Below are positions 8,607 through 18,708 of a DNA stretch of 64,000 nt, in pieces (position 1 is the stretch's first letter; every line of letters begins with the position of its first letter). Location: contig JAAVZR010000009.1 of the NCBI GenBank assembly GCA_022791755.1, positions 1-64,000 of the forward strand, in the 5' to 3' direction. The position numbers and the translations under genes are program-made. The notes under the pieces are model-generated. The model saw only the letters and a list, made by a program, of their open reading frames with translations, was not told where the DNA came from and did not search any database. Origin of the DNA: Lachnospiraceae bacterium. Lineage in GTDB: Bacteria; Bacillota; Clostridia; Lachnospirales; Lachnospiraceae.

Positions 8607-10768
8607 AGACAATTCGCTATTATATTGATAAATCGGAACTGCTGGAACAGACGGCCCATCTGACAGGATGGGCTGTGTCCATGACAGAGGAGCCTGTGAC
8701 GATCCTGGTCGCAGGAAAGAGAGGGGAAGCGGTGGAGGCGGCGGTACGCAGGCTGTCACGGCCGGATGTGAGCCGGGCGGTCTTTGGCGACGGCCGCCGT
8801 CCGGACTGCGGGTTCGATGTGAAGTTTCCCTGTGAGAAGGACGGGAAATACCGGCTGATCTTTGAGGCGGGCGAAAAGAAAAAGACGCTTTCGGTAAATC
8901 CCGGCCAGCTGAGACGGGAGACCGGACGGCGCTATGTGCCGTTCCGAAAGATGGTTCGCATGACGACGCTTCCCATGGCGGCGGATGATCTGCATTTTCT
9001 GATTACGAAAGGGCTGTCGGCCTGGAGAGAGAGGCTGGCCCGCCGCTACGAGACAGACGGGAATAAATATATGCGCTGGCTGGATGAACACAGGGCGGAC
9101 CGGAGGGAGGAGACGAAAGGCGAGGGGCAGCGGCAGATGCCCTATGGCGGCAATAATCCGGCCCACAGCCGTCCCATGGTCAGTATCGTGGCGCCTGTGT
9201 TCAATACGCCTCTTAAATACTACGAAGCCATGGTGGCATCCTGTATGGGACAAGCCTACGAAAACTGGCAGCTGTGCATCGCGGACGGCAGCACGGATAA
9301 GACGGACCGGGAGAAGTGCCTGCCAAAGGACAGCCGGATCTGCTATCGGAAGCTTTCTGAGAATCTGGGGATTGCCGGGAATACGAATGAAGCGCTGTCC
9401 ATGGCAGGGGGACAGTGGATCGCTCTGCTGGATCACGACGACTTTATCGAAAAGAGCGCCCTGGCAGAGATGATGGAAACAGCGCTTAAGGACGGCGCAG
9501 ATCTGATTTATTCCGATGAGGATAAGGTATCCCTGGACGGGAAATTTTATTTTGAGCCCCATTTTAAACCGGATTTTAACCCGGATCTGCTGCGGTCCAA
9601 CAACTATATCAGCCATTTCCTGATGATAAAGAGGGAGCTTTTGCTTCGGGTGGGAGGGCTGCGGCGGGAATATGACGGAGCCCAGGACTATGATTTTATT
9701 TTGCGTCTCTGCGAGCAGGCAGAGCATATTGCCCATCTGCCGCGGGTACTCTATCACTGGCGGGCGCATCCGGCGTCCACGGCGGAGAACCCGGAGAGCA
9801 AGGCCTATGCCTGGGCGGCAGGCCGGCGGGCGGTGGAAGGACATTTAACGCGCAGCGGCATCGCCGGCAGAGTGGAGGAGACATCCCGCCCCGGCTATTA
9901 CCGGGTGCATTATGAGGCGCCGGGCCATCCGAAGATCTCGATCATCATCCCCAACAAGGACCAGGCTCAGCTTTTGTACGCCTGTGTCCGCTCAATCCGG
10001 GAGAAGACCCGGTGGCCGGATTACGAGATCATCATCGTGGAAAATAACAGCGCCACCCGGGAGATCCGGGACTGCTACGGGAAGCTGGAAAAATATCCGG
10101 AGGTAAAGGTGCTGACCTGGCCGGGGGAATTCAATTATTCTGCCATCAATAATTTCGGGGTGAGCCACAGTACCGGCGACTACATCCTGCTTCTGAACAA
10201 TGACACCCAGATTATTACGCCCGAATGGCTGGAAGAGATGGCCGGCATCTGCAGCCGCCCGGAGGTGGGCGTCGTGGGAGCCAAGCTTTTTTACCCGGAC
10301 GACACCATCCAGCATGCCGGAGTGGTCATGAAGCTGGCAGGCTGCTGCGGCCATGTCTTCTACGGCGCAGAGAAGGAAAATCCCGGAAGCTATGCCCGGG
10401 CGGTACTGATTCAGGACTACAGCGCCGTGACGGCGGCCTGCCTGATGTGCCGCCGGGAGGTCTGGGACAGAATGGGGGGCCTGTCCACGGATTTTAAAGT
10501 GGCCTATAACGATGTGGATTTCTGCCTGCGGGTCAGAAAGGCGGGACTGCTGGTGGTGTTTACGCCATATGCACAGCTCTATCATTATGAATCCCGGACC
10601 AGAGGCTATGAGGAAGGCAGCGAGAAGCAGAAACGTTTCCTGAGAGAGCAGGAGCTTTTAAGAGAGCGGTTCCCGGAGTATCAAACACAGGGCGATCCCT
10701 GCTATAATCCCAATCTCACGCTGGTGGCGGCGGACTTTACAGGGAAATATCTGCATGACGGAAAATAG
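8603..10768 (+). CDS. Two-domain GT2-family glycosyltransferase
   Basis: 721 aa with two complete GT-A glycosyltransferase domains. The first (~residue 190-430) has MVSIVAPVFNTP, ADGS and ALLDHDDF. The second (~445-700) has KISIIIPNKD, ENNS and the DxD-like LLLNNDTQ, then FNDVDFCLR-type acceptor motifs (AYNDVDFCLRV). This architecture is typical of bifunctional rhamnan/glucan-type polymerising transferases, but the sugars cannot be read from sequence. The start overlaps the previous stop (ATGA), implying coupled translation. The closest relative in the window is the next gene, so the trio arose by tandem duplication. Confidence 0.85.
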   Translation: MKTIRYYIDKSELLEQTAHLTGWAVSMTEEPVTILVAGKRGEAVEAAVRRLSRPDVSRAVFGDGRRPDCGFDVKFPCEKDGKYRLIFEAGEKKKTLSVNPGQLRRETGRRYVPFRKMVRMTTLPMAADDLHFLITKGLSAWRERLARRYETDGNKYMRWLDEHRADRREETKGEGQRQMPYGGNNPAHSRPMVSIVAPVFNTPLKYYEAMVASCMGQAYENWQLCIADGSTDKTDREKCLPKDSRICYRKLSENLGIAGNTNEALSMAGGQWIALLDHDDFIEKSALAEMMETALKDGADLIYSDEDKVSLDGKFYFEPHFKPDFNPDLLRSNNYISHFLMIKRELLLRVGGLRREYDGAQDYDFILRLCEQAEHIAHLPRVLYHWRAHPASTAENPESKAYAWAAGRRAVEGHLTRSGIAGRVEETSRPGYYRVHYEAPGHPKISIIIPNKDQAQLLYACVRSIREKTRWPDYEIIIVENNSATREIRDCYGKLEKYPEVKVLTWPGEFNYSAINNFGVSHSTGDYILLLNNDTQIITPEWLEEMAGICSRPEVGVVGAKLFYPDDTIQHAGVVMKLAGCCGHVFYGAEKENPGSYARAVLIQDYSAVTAACLMCRREVWDRMGGLSTDFKVAYNDVDFCLRVRKAGLLVVFTPYAQLYHYESRTRGYEEGSEKQKRFLREQELLRERFPEYQTQGDPCYNPNLTLVAADFTGKYLHDGK

Positions 10769-10818
10769 TGCCGCGCGGACGGGCCGTCCTGTCAGGCGGC
10801 GCACAGGGAGGAGAGACA

Positions 10819-12690
10819 GTGGAAGTTCAGGAAGAACGCAAGCCCAAAAGCCTTCTGACCAAGACCGTTCTCTATTTTAAGAAAAACGGGGCGAAAAAAG
10901 GCTTAAAAAAGATTCATAATAAGTTTTTCCGTCTGGAGACGGTGAGCTATGAGAGATGGAGACGGGGAGCCATGCCTTCGGAGCATGAGCTGGCCAGGCA
11001 GAGAAGAGAGAGCGCGTCCTGGAAGCAGGAAGCCGCCCGGGAAAAAGAGGAGAGATCCGGTTCTTATCCGCTTTTTTGCATTGTGGTTCCCATGTACCAT
11101 ACGCCGCCCGGGTATCTGGAAGAGCTGATCGCGTCGGTGCAGGGGCAGACCTATGAAAACTGGCAGCTGTGTCTGGCCGACGGCAGCGAGACGCCCTGCG
11201 GACGATTCGGCGGCGAGAGGGAGACGGACCCCAGAATCTGCTACCGGTTTCTGGGAGAAAACAAAGGAATCGCGGGCAATACCAACGAGGCTCTGTCCAT
11301 GGCCCGGGGAGACTATGTGGTGTTGGCAGACCATGACGACCTGCTGACGGCGGACGCTCTCTACAGCCTGGCGAGAGCTGTGAGGGAGGAGCCGGAGGCC
11401 GATCTGCTCTACTCCGATGAGGATAAGACGGACGCAAGAGGGAAAAAATATTATGACCCGCATTTTAAGCCGGATTTCAACGAGGATCTTCTGCGCAGCG
11501 TGAACTATATCTGCCATCTGCTGGCGGTGCGCCGCTCTCTGGCGCAGGAGGCGGGCGGCTTCTTATCCGGCTTCGACGGAGCCCAGGATTACGACTTTAT
11601 TTTTCGCTGTGCGGAGAGGGCCCGGAGGATCGTCCATATTCCGAAGATCCTCTATCACTGGCGCTGCCATGAGGCGTCCACCTCGGAGAATCCGGAGAGT
11701 AAGCGTTATGCCTTTGAGGCCGGACAGCGGGCGATCGAGGCGCACTATGGGAGGCTGGGGATCCGGGCGCAGGTGTCCGGGGGAGTGCGTCCCGGCATGT
11801 ACGTAACCCGCTATGAGAGATCCCGGGATCCCCTGGTATCGGTACTGATCCCCAATAAGGACCACGGGGAGGATCTGGAACGCACGATCCGTTCGGTGCT
11901 CTCCCGCACATCCTACCGGGAACTGGAGTGGATCATCCTGGAGAACAACAGTACGCAGGAGGAGACCTTTGTCCTTTATGAGAGACTGAAAAAGGAGCTG
12001 AAAAATGTCCGTATCCTGACCTGGGAGGGAGAGTTTAACTATTCTGCCATCAATAATTTCGGGGCGTCCCAGGCGTCGGGGGAGTATCTGTGGCTCTTAA
12101 ATAACGATCTGGAAATGATTACGGACGACTGTGTGGACGGGCTGCTAAACCCGTGTATGCGTCCGGAGATCGGCATTGTGGGAGCCCGGCTCTACTATGG
12201 AGACAATACGATCCAGCATGCCGGGGTGATCGTGGGTCTGGGAGGCGTGGCCGGTCATGCCTTCGTGGGCCAGCCCCGCTTTGACTGCGGGTACATGGGC
12301 AGGGACTGGTGTACTCAGCGCCTGAGCGCGGTGACGGCGGCCTGCCTGATGATACGCCGCTCGGTCTTTGAGGAGATCGGAGGATTCTCCGAAGAGCTGG
12401 CCGTGGCGTTTAACGACGTGGATCTGTGCCTGAAAGCCGGAGAAGCCGGTTACGGCGTTCTGTATAACGCGCAGGTGGAAGCTTACCACTATGAATCCAA
12501 GACGAGAGGGCTGGAGAACACGCCAGAGAAGATCGCCCGGTTTAACGGGGAGATGGACCGTTTCAAGGAGAAATGGGAGGGCAGGCTTCGGGCCGGAGAT
12601 CCTTACTATAATATCAATCTGACGTTGGCCCGCAACGACTTTACCCTGCGCAATCCCTACGAGATCGACTATGAACAGCGGATAAAATAA
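10819..12690 (+). CDS. Two-domain GT2-family glycosyltransferase
   Basis: I choose GTG 10819 (VEVQEERKPKS), preceded by GGGAGGAG, giving 623 aa; the ORF-track start at 10768 merely overlaps the previous stop. Two GT-A domains are present: the first with FCIVVPMYHTP, ADGS and VLADHDDL; the second with LVSVLIPNKD, ENNS and LWLLNNDLE, then AFNDVDLCLKAGEAG. It is a tandem paralogue of the preceding gene, with near-identical motifs such as HFKPDFN.DLLRS and ILYHWR.H.ASTSENPESK. It probably extends the same surface polysaccharide. Confidence 0.85.
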   Translation: MEVQEERKPKSLLTKTVLYFKKNGAKKGLKKIHNKFFRLETVSYERWRRGAMPSEHELARQRRESASWKQEAAREKEERSGSYPLFCIVVPMYHTPPGYLEELIASVQGQTYENWQLCLADGSETPCGRFGGERETDPRICYRFLGENKGIAGNTNEALSMARGDYVVLADHDDLLTADALYSLARAVREEPEADLLYSDEDKTDARGKKYYDPHFKPDFNEDLLRSVNYICHLLAVRRSLAQEAGGFLSGFDGAQDYDFIFRCAERARRIVHIPKILYHWRCHEASTSENPESKRYAFEAGQRAIEAHYGRLGIRAQVSGGVRPGMYVTRYERSRDPLVSVLIPNKDHGEDLERTIRSVLSRTSYRELEWIILENNSTQEETFVLYERLKKELKNVRILTWEGEFNYSAINNFGASQASGEYLWLLNNDLEMITDDCVDGLLNPCMRPEIGIVGARLYYGDNTIQHAGVIVGLGGVAGHAFVGQPRFDCGYMGRDWCTQRLSAVTAACLMIRRSVFEEIGGFSEELAVAFNDVDLCLKAGEAGYGVLYNAQVEAYHYESKTRGLENTPEKIARFNGEMDRFKEKWEGRLRAGDPYYNINLTLARNDFTLRNPYEIDYEQRIK

Positions 12691-12710
12691 ATGAAATCAG
12701 GTGTATTACA

Positions 12711-13805
12711 ATGAAAACGACGGTAATTATCCCTAACTATAATGGAAAGCATTTTATGGAAGCCTGTATGAGGGCTCTGGGAAAGCAGAGCCGGAAGGAT
12801 TTCTGCGTGCTGATCGTGGACAACGGATCCTCCGACGGCAGTGTGGAGTGGATGAGAGAGCATCTGCCGGGACTGGTGACCGTGGAGGAGGGGAAGCATC
12901 TGCCGCTGTCCGAGGCGGCCACAGGGGAGAAGACAGGGCAGAGCGGCAGGGACAACGGGGCGAAGCGGGGAGAGCTCCCTTTTCCGGTCTATCTGCTGCC
13001 GCTACAGGAAAACACCGGCTTTTCCGGCGCGGTGAATCGGGGGATCCGCGCCTCTGTGACAGAGTATGTGATTCTGCTCAATAATGACACGGAGGTCCAC
13101 CGGGACTATATCCGGGCCATGGAGCGGGCCGTCGGACGAGACAGACGAATCTTTTCCGTCAGCAGCAGGATGGTTCAGCTGCATGACAAGAGCCTGATGG
13201 ATGATGCCGGGGATCTGTACACGGTCATCGGCTGGGGATTCCAGCGGGGAGTGGGGCAGAAAAGCAGCGGCTACAAAAGGGCGCGGAGGGTCTTTGCCGC
13301 CTGTGCGGGGGCTGCCATTTACCGGCGTCATGTCTTTGAGGAGATCGGATATTTCGACGAGGCGCATTTTGCCTATCTGGAGGATCTGGACGTGGGCTAC
13401 CGGGCCAGACTGGCGGGATATGAGAACTGGTACTGTCCCGCTGCGCTGGTGTACCATGTGGGCAGCGGCACCAGCGGCTCCCGGTATAACCCCTTTAAGG
13501 TACGGCTGGCTGCCCGCAACAGCGTGTATCTGAATTATAAGAATATGCCGTTTCTCCAGCTCCTTATTAACGCGCTGCCGTTAGCCTTCGGGTATGCGGT
13601 GAAGATACGCTTCTTCACGAAAAGAGGCTTCGGAAGCGACTACCGCGCAGGGCTTAAGGAGGGATTTACCACGCTTTACAGATGCCGTCGCGTGCCGGTT
13701 GGCGCAGACCGTCTGCTTCGCTATGCGCAGATCGAGCTGGAGCTCATCGGTAATACCTTTATTTATGCTTACGAATATATAAAGCGTCGGATAAGAAAAC
13801 CTTAA
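12711..13805 (+). CDS. GT2-family (rhamnosyltransferase-like) glycosyltransferase
   Basis: 364 aa, single GT-A domain starting at residue 2: TVIIPNYNGK, VDNGSSDGS, then the DxD-type VILLNNDTE. FAACAGAAIYRRHVFEEIGYFDE and YLEDLDVGYRARLAG follow, as in WbbL-like rhamnosyltransferases. A hydrophilic insert of ~35 aa (EEGKHLPLSEAATGEKTGQSG) separates the first two motifs and looks like a disordered loop. A hydrophobic stretch near residue 285 (LLINALPLAFGYAV) may touch the membrane. It lies 20 nt after the previous gene in the same operon. Confidence 0.82.
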   Translation: MKTTVIIPNYNGKHFMEACMRALGKQSRKDFCVLIVDNGSSDGSVEWMREHLPGLVTVEEGKHLPLSEAATGEKTGQSGRDNGAKRGELPFPVYLLPLQENTGFSGAVNRGIRASVTEYVILLNNDTEVHRDYIRAMERAVGRDRRIFSVSSRMVQLHDKSLMDDAGDLYTVIGWGFQRGVGQKSSGYKRARRVFAACAGAAIYRRHVFEEIGYFDEAHFAYLEDLDVGYRARLAGYENWYCPAALVYHVGSGTSGSRYNPFKVRLAARNSVYLNYKNMPFLQLLINALPLAFGYAVKIRFFTKRGFGSDYRAGLKEGFTTLYRCRRVPVGADRLLRYAQIELELIGNTFIYAYEYIKRRIRKP

Positions 13806-13894
13806 GAATTTTGAATCCACTTTTTTTCTTGCAATCTGTCTGTCTTTAGAGTAAGATAACACAATAAGAAGGATTGTCTGTCAGGAGAAAGACC

Positions 13895-15316
13895 GTGATT
13901 AAGGAGAATCAGAAACGTTTGAATAATCTGGCGGTGCTGCTGGATGCGCTGGTGATCATAGCCTCGTATCTGGCGGCTTACTTTCTTGTATTCCGCTTAC
14001 AGATCTTCAGCGTCTTCACAGGTCCGGTGGAAGCGGTATACAGCTTCTCCCAGTATATGTCGGCTCTGTTCTTTCTGGTTCCGGCTCTTTTGTGCGTCTA
14101 TTGGGTACTGAGGCTGTATGCGCCCAAGCGGGCGGCTCAGAGTATCAAGGAAATCAACAGCATTCTACAGGCAAATCTCATCATACTTCTCGTTTTTTCC
14201 ATGATCCTGTTTCTGGGCAAGGAGCGTTTGCAGGATTTCTCACGTCCGATGCTGGCGCTGTTTTTTGTGATGAATGCCCTGGGGGACATGCTGTTTCGCT
14301 ACAGTGTGCGCCAGGTTTTACGCCGGGTGCGCCGCAAGGGCTATAATCAGAAGCATGTGCTTTTGGTGGGATGCAGCCGGGCGGCATTTGGCTATATCGA
14401 CCGGACCATGGAGAACCCGGTCTGGGGATACCGGGTCCGCGGGATTCTCGACGATAATACGGACTGGGGATATGAATACCGCGGCGTCCATGTGATCGGT
14501 CCGACCACCGAGCTGGAAGACATTCTGGCGGTGAACCGTCTGGATGAGATCGTCATCACTCTGGGCTTAAGCGAGTACGATAAGCTGGAGCATATCGTGG
14601 CGGTGTGCGAGAAATCCGGCGTCCATACGAAGTTTGTGCCGGACTATAATAATATCATTCCCACGAGGCCTTTTACGGAGGATCTTCTGGGACTTCCCGT
14701 GATTCATATCCGCCATGTGCCCTTGACGGATTCCTTCAATGCCACGATCAAGAGAGGCATGGACATAGCCGGTTCCATCGTGGCTCTGATCCTGTTTTCC
14801 CCGGTGATGCTGGCGGCGGCGGCGGCAGTGCGTCTGTCCTCCCCCGGCCCGGTGATCTTTAAGCAGGAGAGGGTAGGACTTCACAACCGCACATTTTCCA
14901 TGTATAAGTTCCGTTCCATGTGTGTGCAGACGCCGGGGGAGGAGAAGAAGGAGTGGACCAGAGCCGGCGATAACCGGGTTACGGGGGTGGGACGCATGCT
15001 TCGCAAGACCAGCATCGACGAGCTGCCGCAGCTGTTTAATGTGCTTAAAGGCGATATGAGTCTGGTGGGGCCCCGGCCGGAGCGGCCGTTTTTCGTGGAG
15101 AAATTCCGGGAAGAGATCCCGCGTTATATGATTAAACATCAGGTGCGTCCCGGCATGACCGGCTGGGCACAGGTCAATGGCTACCGTGGCGATACTTCCA
15201 TCCGTAAGAGGATCGACTATGATCTCTACTATATTGAGAACTGGACCGTGGGGTTTGACGTGAAAATCCTGTTTCTGACCGTAATCTGTGGATTTGTCAA
15301 TAAAAATGCTTATTAG
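13895..15316 (+). CDS. Undecaprenyl-phosphate hexose-1-phosphate transferase (WcaJ/CpsE-like)
   Basis: About 473 aa from GTG 13895, which has CAGGAGA upstream; the ORF-track TTG 13874 lacks this. Four hydrophobic segments lead to a Rossmann-like middle domain ([15 protein letters not shown]). A C-terminal bacterial sugar transferase domain follows, with [57 protein letters not shown] and [14 protein letters not shown]. These enzymes load the first sugar phosphate onto undecaprenyl phosphate at the membrane to start a repeat unit. It is the initiating enzyme for the glycan made by the preceding glycosyltransferases and is distinct from the PglC-type enzyme at 33 kb. Confidence 0.9.
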   Translation: MIKENQKRLNNLAVLLDALVIIASYLAAYFLVFRLQIFSVFTGPVEAVYSFSQYMSALFFLVPALLCVYWVLRLYAPKRAAQSIKEINSILQANLIILLVFSMILFLGKERLQDFSRPMLALFFVMNALGDMLFRYSVRQVLRRVRRKGYNQKHVLLVGCSRAAFGYIDRTMENPVWGYRVRGILDDNTDWGYEYRGVHVIGPTTELEDILAVNRLDEIVITLGLSEYDKLEHIVAVCEKSGVHTKFVPDYNNIIPTRPFTEDLLGLPVIHIRHVPLTDSFNATIKRGMDIAGSIVALILFSPVMLAAAAAVRLSSPGPVIFKQERVGLHNRTFSMYKFRSMCVQTPGEEKKEWTRAGDNRVTGVGRMLRKTSIDELPQLFNVLKGDMSLVGPRPERPFFVEKFREEIPRYMIKHQVRPGMTGWAQVNGYRGDTSIRKRIDYDLYYIENWTVGFDVKILFLTVICGFVNKNAY

Positions 15317-15330
15317 GCAGGAGGTTTATT

Positions 15331-16515
15331 ATGGCACGGAAGAGGGAGAAAGAGGCGTCTCCTGTGAAGAAGAGGAGCCGGCCTCTGACAGAAGAGGAAA
15401 TTATACAAAGAAAGCGCCAGGAGAAAGAGATGAAAAAAGCGAAAAAGAAGAGACGCCGCCGTGGTCAGGCGGCGATACTGGTGGTGGAGGGACTGATCCT
15501 TCTGGTATTGTTAGTCCTGATCTTTCTGCTCTCCAAATGGAATAAGGTGCTCAAGGCCGATTTCAAGAAGGAGGAGATCAAGGTCAATAAGGATCTGAAG
15601 GAGGAGACGATTCTGTCGTGGACAGGCTATCGGACCATAGCCGTCTTCGGTACGGACTCCAGGGATATGTCGAAGGAAAAGGGGCATGCGGATGTGGTCA
15701 TGCTGGTCAGCATCAACAGCGAGAGCGGCGATGTGAAGGTGGTTTCCGTGTACCGGGATACCTTTATGAATGACTCGCAGGACACCGATACCTACCGGAA
15801 GATGACCACCATGTACTGGCGCGACGGCGCCCTGGGCGGGCTGGGAGCCCTGAACCGGAATCTGGATCTGAATGTCACCGAGTATGTGGCGGTAAACTGG
15901 TATGCCGTGGCGCGGACCATTGATCTCCTGGGAGGGATCGATCTGGAGGTGCCGGAGTCCATGATGAAATACATCAACGGTTATATTCAGGAGACGGTGC
16001 AGTCCACGGGCATATATACGGATCCGACAGAGGGCAAATACCCGGAGTCCGACTATATCTATGAGCCGGGGTATCAGCACTTAAACGGAGTGCAGGCGGT
16101 GGCATTCTGTCGCATCCGCTATATCGACAACGACTACGGACGGGCGGAGAGACAGCGCCAGGTGGTGGATCTGATGTTGGAGAAAGCCAAGTCGGCCGGT
16201 CTGGGCACTCTTTTGAATATACTGGACGAGATCCCGAATTATGTGTCCACCAACCTGGAGATCAGCGATCTGATTTCTCTGGCTGAAGTGATCGGCCGCT
16301 TCCATATCGTGGAGATGGTGGGATTTCCCTTTGACAAACAGGCGAAGAAGCTCAAGGAAGGCGCTCCGGATTTCGTGTTCCCGAAGGGACTGGAGCAGAA
16401 CGTGGTGCGGCTTCATGAGTTCCTCTATGATAATGAAAATTTCGAGGCATCGGATACGGTCAAGGAGATCAGCCGCTACATAGAAAAGTATTCCGGCATC
16501 CCGGCGCCGGAGTGA
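15331..16515 (+). CDS. LCP-family (LytR-CpsA-Psr) glycan ligase
   Basis: 394 aa. A strongly basic cytoplasmic head of ~50 residues (KRQEKEMKKAKKKRRRRG) precedes one transmembrane helix (LVVEGLILLVLLVLIFLL). The extracellular LCP domain follows, with the family's conserved Asp/Arg residues in FGTDSRD, SVYRDTFMN, AVNWYAVARTIDLLGGI and FCRIRYIDNDYGRAERQRQV. LCP proteins transfer undecaprenyl-linked glycan to peptidoglycan on the outer face. Its place directly after the initiating transferase fits attachment of this locus's polysaccharide. ATG follows GGAGG. Confidence 0.9.
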   Translation: MARKREKEASPVKKRSRPLTEEEIIQRKRQEKEMKKAKKKRRRRGQAAILVVEGLILLVLLVLIFLLSKWNKVLKADFKKEEIKVNKDLKEETILSWTGYRTIAVFGTDSRDMSKEKGHADVVMLVSINSESGDVKVVSVYRDTFMNDSQDTDTYRKMTTMYWRDGALGGLGALNRNLDLNVTEYVAVNWYAVARTIDLLGGIDLEVPESMMKYINGYIQETVQSTGIYTDPTEGKYPESDYIYEPGYQHLNGVQAVAFCRIRYIDNDYGRAERQRQVVDLMLEKAKSAGLGTLLNILDEIPNYVSTNLEISDLISLAEVIGRFHIVEMVGFPFDKQAKKLKEGAPDFVFPKGLEQNVVRLHEFLYDNENFEASDTVKEISRYIEKYSGIPAPE

Positions 16516-16684
16516 CGGGCAGTATCATATTTTTTTAAAGGTTTCATCACATTTTCTACACAAGTCCGTTTTATAGTATAGGCATACAGACAAGAAACGC
16601 CGACAGGCGGCAATAATATTATCATATGTCAGGGCAGTCCCGTACCGGCAGAGGATCGGGACGGCGCCAGGAAGGAGCGGCAGT

Positions 16685-18088
16685 ATGAACGGATATGATG
16701 AGACCAATAATGTAAACGATTTTAACGATCAGAATGAACCGGGTTCCGGGGAGTATTATTCCTACAGGGAACCGGACCGGAACGGTTCCGGACCGTCCTC
16801 GCCGAAAAGAAGCGGCGTAGGCAAGGTGGTGGCCGTCACACTGGGAATGCTGCTGCTGGTGGGGATCGCTGCTGCCGGCGGATACAGCGCTCACACGCTG
16901 GTGGAACAGCTGAAGAACGGCTGGGAGTCAGTGGTGGGAAGCAGCGAGCCGGAGGAGACGAAGGCCTCGGCGGACAATGGAAGCCAGAAGGAGACAGAGA
17001 CCAGCCTTAAGGAGAGGGAGACAATTCCCCAGACTACGACGATGACAAACCAGCCGAACAGAGGAGCGGTGATTCTCACCGATGTGTCGGATATGGTGGC
17101 CTCGGTCATGCCTTCCGTGGTGTCTATCGTCAACAGCAGCGTATACACCAGCCAGAACTTCGGCGGTTTCTGGCAGGGAGCCACGGAGATTCCCACGGAG
17201 AGCAGCGGTTCCGGCATTATCATCGGACAGAATGAGTCAGAGCTTTTTATCGTGACCAATAACCACGTGGTGGAGAACAATAAGAGCCTCACCGTACAGT
17301 TTATGGACGGCTCTTCGGCGGAAGCGACGGTGAAGGCGTCCAAAGCCAGCTCGGATATCGCCATCATCTCCGTTCCTCTGGACAAACTTTCTCAGGAGAC
17401 AAAGGAATCCATCGCCATCGCCACGCTGGGTAACTCGGATGAGCTGCGTATCGGCCAGGGCGTGATCGCCATCGGAAATGCGCTGGGATATGGCCAGTCG
17501 GTGACGGAGGGCTGTGTCAGCGCACTGAATCGCAAGGTGACGACCAGCGAGGGTACGACGCTTAACGTGCTCCAGACTTCAGCGGCCATCAATCCCGGCA
17601 ACAGCGGCGGAGCCCTGTTAAACGCCTCCGGCGAGGTCATCGGTATCAATACGGCCAAGGTCATGGATACCAGAGTGGAGGGGATTAATTACGCGATCCC
17701 CATCTCTTCTGTGATTGATCTGATCAGCGATATGATGCAGTGGGAATCCCGCAATAAGGTAGACAGCGAGGATGCTTCCTATCTGGGAATCCAGCCGGTG
17801 TCCGTGGACGACGAGTCTTCAGAGAGCTATGATATGCCCCGCGGGGTCTACGTCTATTCGGTGACAGACAATTCTCCGGCAGAGCGGGCCGGGATGCGGG
17901 CAAAGGATATCATCACGGCGGTGGACCAGTATCCGGTGGGCAGCACGGCGGATTTGCAGAATGCATTGGAGTATTTCTCCGGTGGCGAGACGGTGACAAT
18001 CATCGTGCAGCGGCAGGTGGACGGCGCTTACCAGGAATTATCTCTGGATGTGACTCTTGCTTACAAGAGGGATTATACCACCAGGTAA
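16685..18088 (+). CDS. Membrane-anchored HtrA/DegP-type serine protease
   Basis: 467 aa. An N-terminal polar tail (~45 aa) and one transmembrane helix (VVAVTLGMLLLVGIAAAGG) put the rest outside the cell. The S1C trypsin-like domain (~130-335) has the triad: His in VTNNHVVEN, Asp in KASSDIAII, Ser in NPGNSGGALLN. One PDZ domain (~360-455; SPAERAGMRAKDIITAVDQ) follows. The family degrades or refolds misfolded secreted proteins. The 170-bp gap before it shows only a weak promoter-like sequence, and a terminator follows it, so it is probably its own unit. ATG follows AGGAGC. Confidence 0.92.
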   Translation: MNGYDETNNVNDFNDQNEPGSGEYYSYREPDRNGSGPSSPKRSGVGKVVAVTLGMLLLVGIAAAGGYSAHTLVEQLKNGWESVVGSSEPEETKASADNGSQKETETSLKERETIPQTTTMTNQPNRGAVILTDVSDMVASVMPSVVSIVNSSVYTSQNFGGFWQGATEIPTESSGSGIIIGQNESELFIVTNNHVVENNKSLTVQFMDGSSAEATVKASKASSDIAIISVPLDKLSQETKESIAIATLGNSDELRIGQGVIAIGNALGYGQSVTEGCVSALNRKVTTSEGTTLNVLQTSAAINPGNSGGALLNASGEVIGINTAKVMDTRVEGINYAIPISSVIDLISDMMQWESRNKVDSEDASYLGIQPVSVDDESSESYDMPRGVYVYSVTDNSPAERAGMRAKDIITAVDQYPVGSTADLQNALEYFSGGETVTIIVQRQVDGAYQELSLDVTLAYKRDYTTR

Positions 18089-18132
18089 ATCCCGTTTAAA
18101 TATCGTATCATTTCCCTTTTTCTCTGGAAAAA

Positions 18133-18158
18133 CCGTCCGGGCAGCCGGGCGGTTTTTT
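18133..18158 (+). terminator. Intrinsic terminator after htrA-like gene
   Basis: CCGTCCGG-gcag-CCGGGCGG followed by six Ts, 44 nt after the stop; one G-U pair in an 8-bp stem. Confidence 0.85.
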
Positions 18159-18201
18159 CCGTGGTAAGAGAGCGGCCGGACCGGTGGCCGGGACTTATCT
18201 C

Positions 18202-18708
18202 TCAGTATCGTTCGGGAAGCTCTGTTATCTCAAGAAAGCTGCCGTAGCGCTCCGGCCAGGCGGCGGCCAGGTATTCTCCTGCGCTCTGTCTCTGTGCCAG
18301 CAGCCTTTGGAGCTGCCGGCGCTCTGTGCGCAGCCGGCGAATCTCCCGCTGGAATCTGGCCGGGCGGGAGGGATCTGTTTCGGGGACGGTCAGAAGGTCC
18401 CTCTCTGTCTCAGAGGAGACAGGGAGAGGCAGAGAAGCTTTGTCCGGGGAAAGGGAAGCGGCGGACGGCCCGTTCTCTCTTCTGTGAGCGGCTGTCTCGA
18501 CAGTCTGGACATCGCTCTTTTCAAAATCACAGTACCGGATATGGCGCAGGGCGTGTTCAAAACGCTCGCGCTGCGCATGGGGATCCAGGCGGGCGCTGAT
18601 AAAGACGGTATACGTTCCGTCCTCATTCTCTGTGACAGCCTCCGTTACCTTTCCGTTCAGATCAACGATCCGGACGAATATATCGCGTCCCTCAATCAAC
18701 GTCGCCAT
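18202..18708 (-). CDS. ImmA-like protein with altered metallopeptidase motif (HALRH)
   Basis: 168 aa from ATG 18708 (MATLIEGRDIFVRIV), which has AAAGGAAC upstream and overlaps the end of the XRE gene by 17 nt. The layout matches short ImmA/IrrE-like proteins found beside phage repressors in Firmicutes: VFISARL, then a helix with E-H-x-x-R-H, then DFEKSDVQ. In catalytic members the helix reads HExxH; here it reads HALRH, with Ala (GCC, in codons 18541-18555) in place of the catalytic Glu. The C-terminal half is an Arg-rich coiled coil (RREIRRLRTERRQLQRLLAQRQ). Probably a partner of the adjacent repressor, but as a binder rather than a protease. ImmA kinship is inferred. Confidence 0.6.
   Translation of the reverse strand: MATLIEGRDIFVRIVDLNGKVTEAVTENEDGTYTVFISARLDPHAQRERFEHALRHIRYCDFEKSDVQTVETAAHRRENGPSAASLSPDKASLPLPVSSETERDLLTVPETDPSRPARFQREIRRLRTERRQLQRLLAQRQSAGEYLAAAWPERYGSFLEITELPERY

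Noticed and set aside
8756-9844. 362-aa minus-strand ORF
   Set aside because: Antisense shadow of the second GT2 glycosyltransferase.
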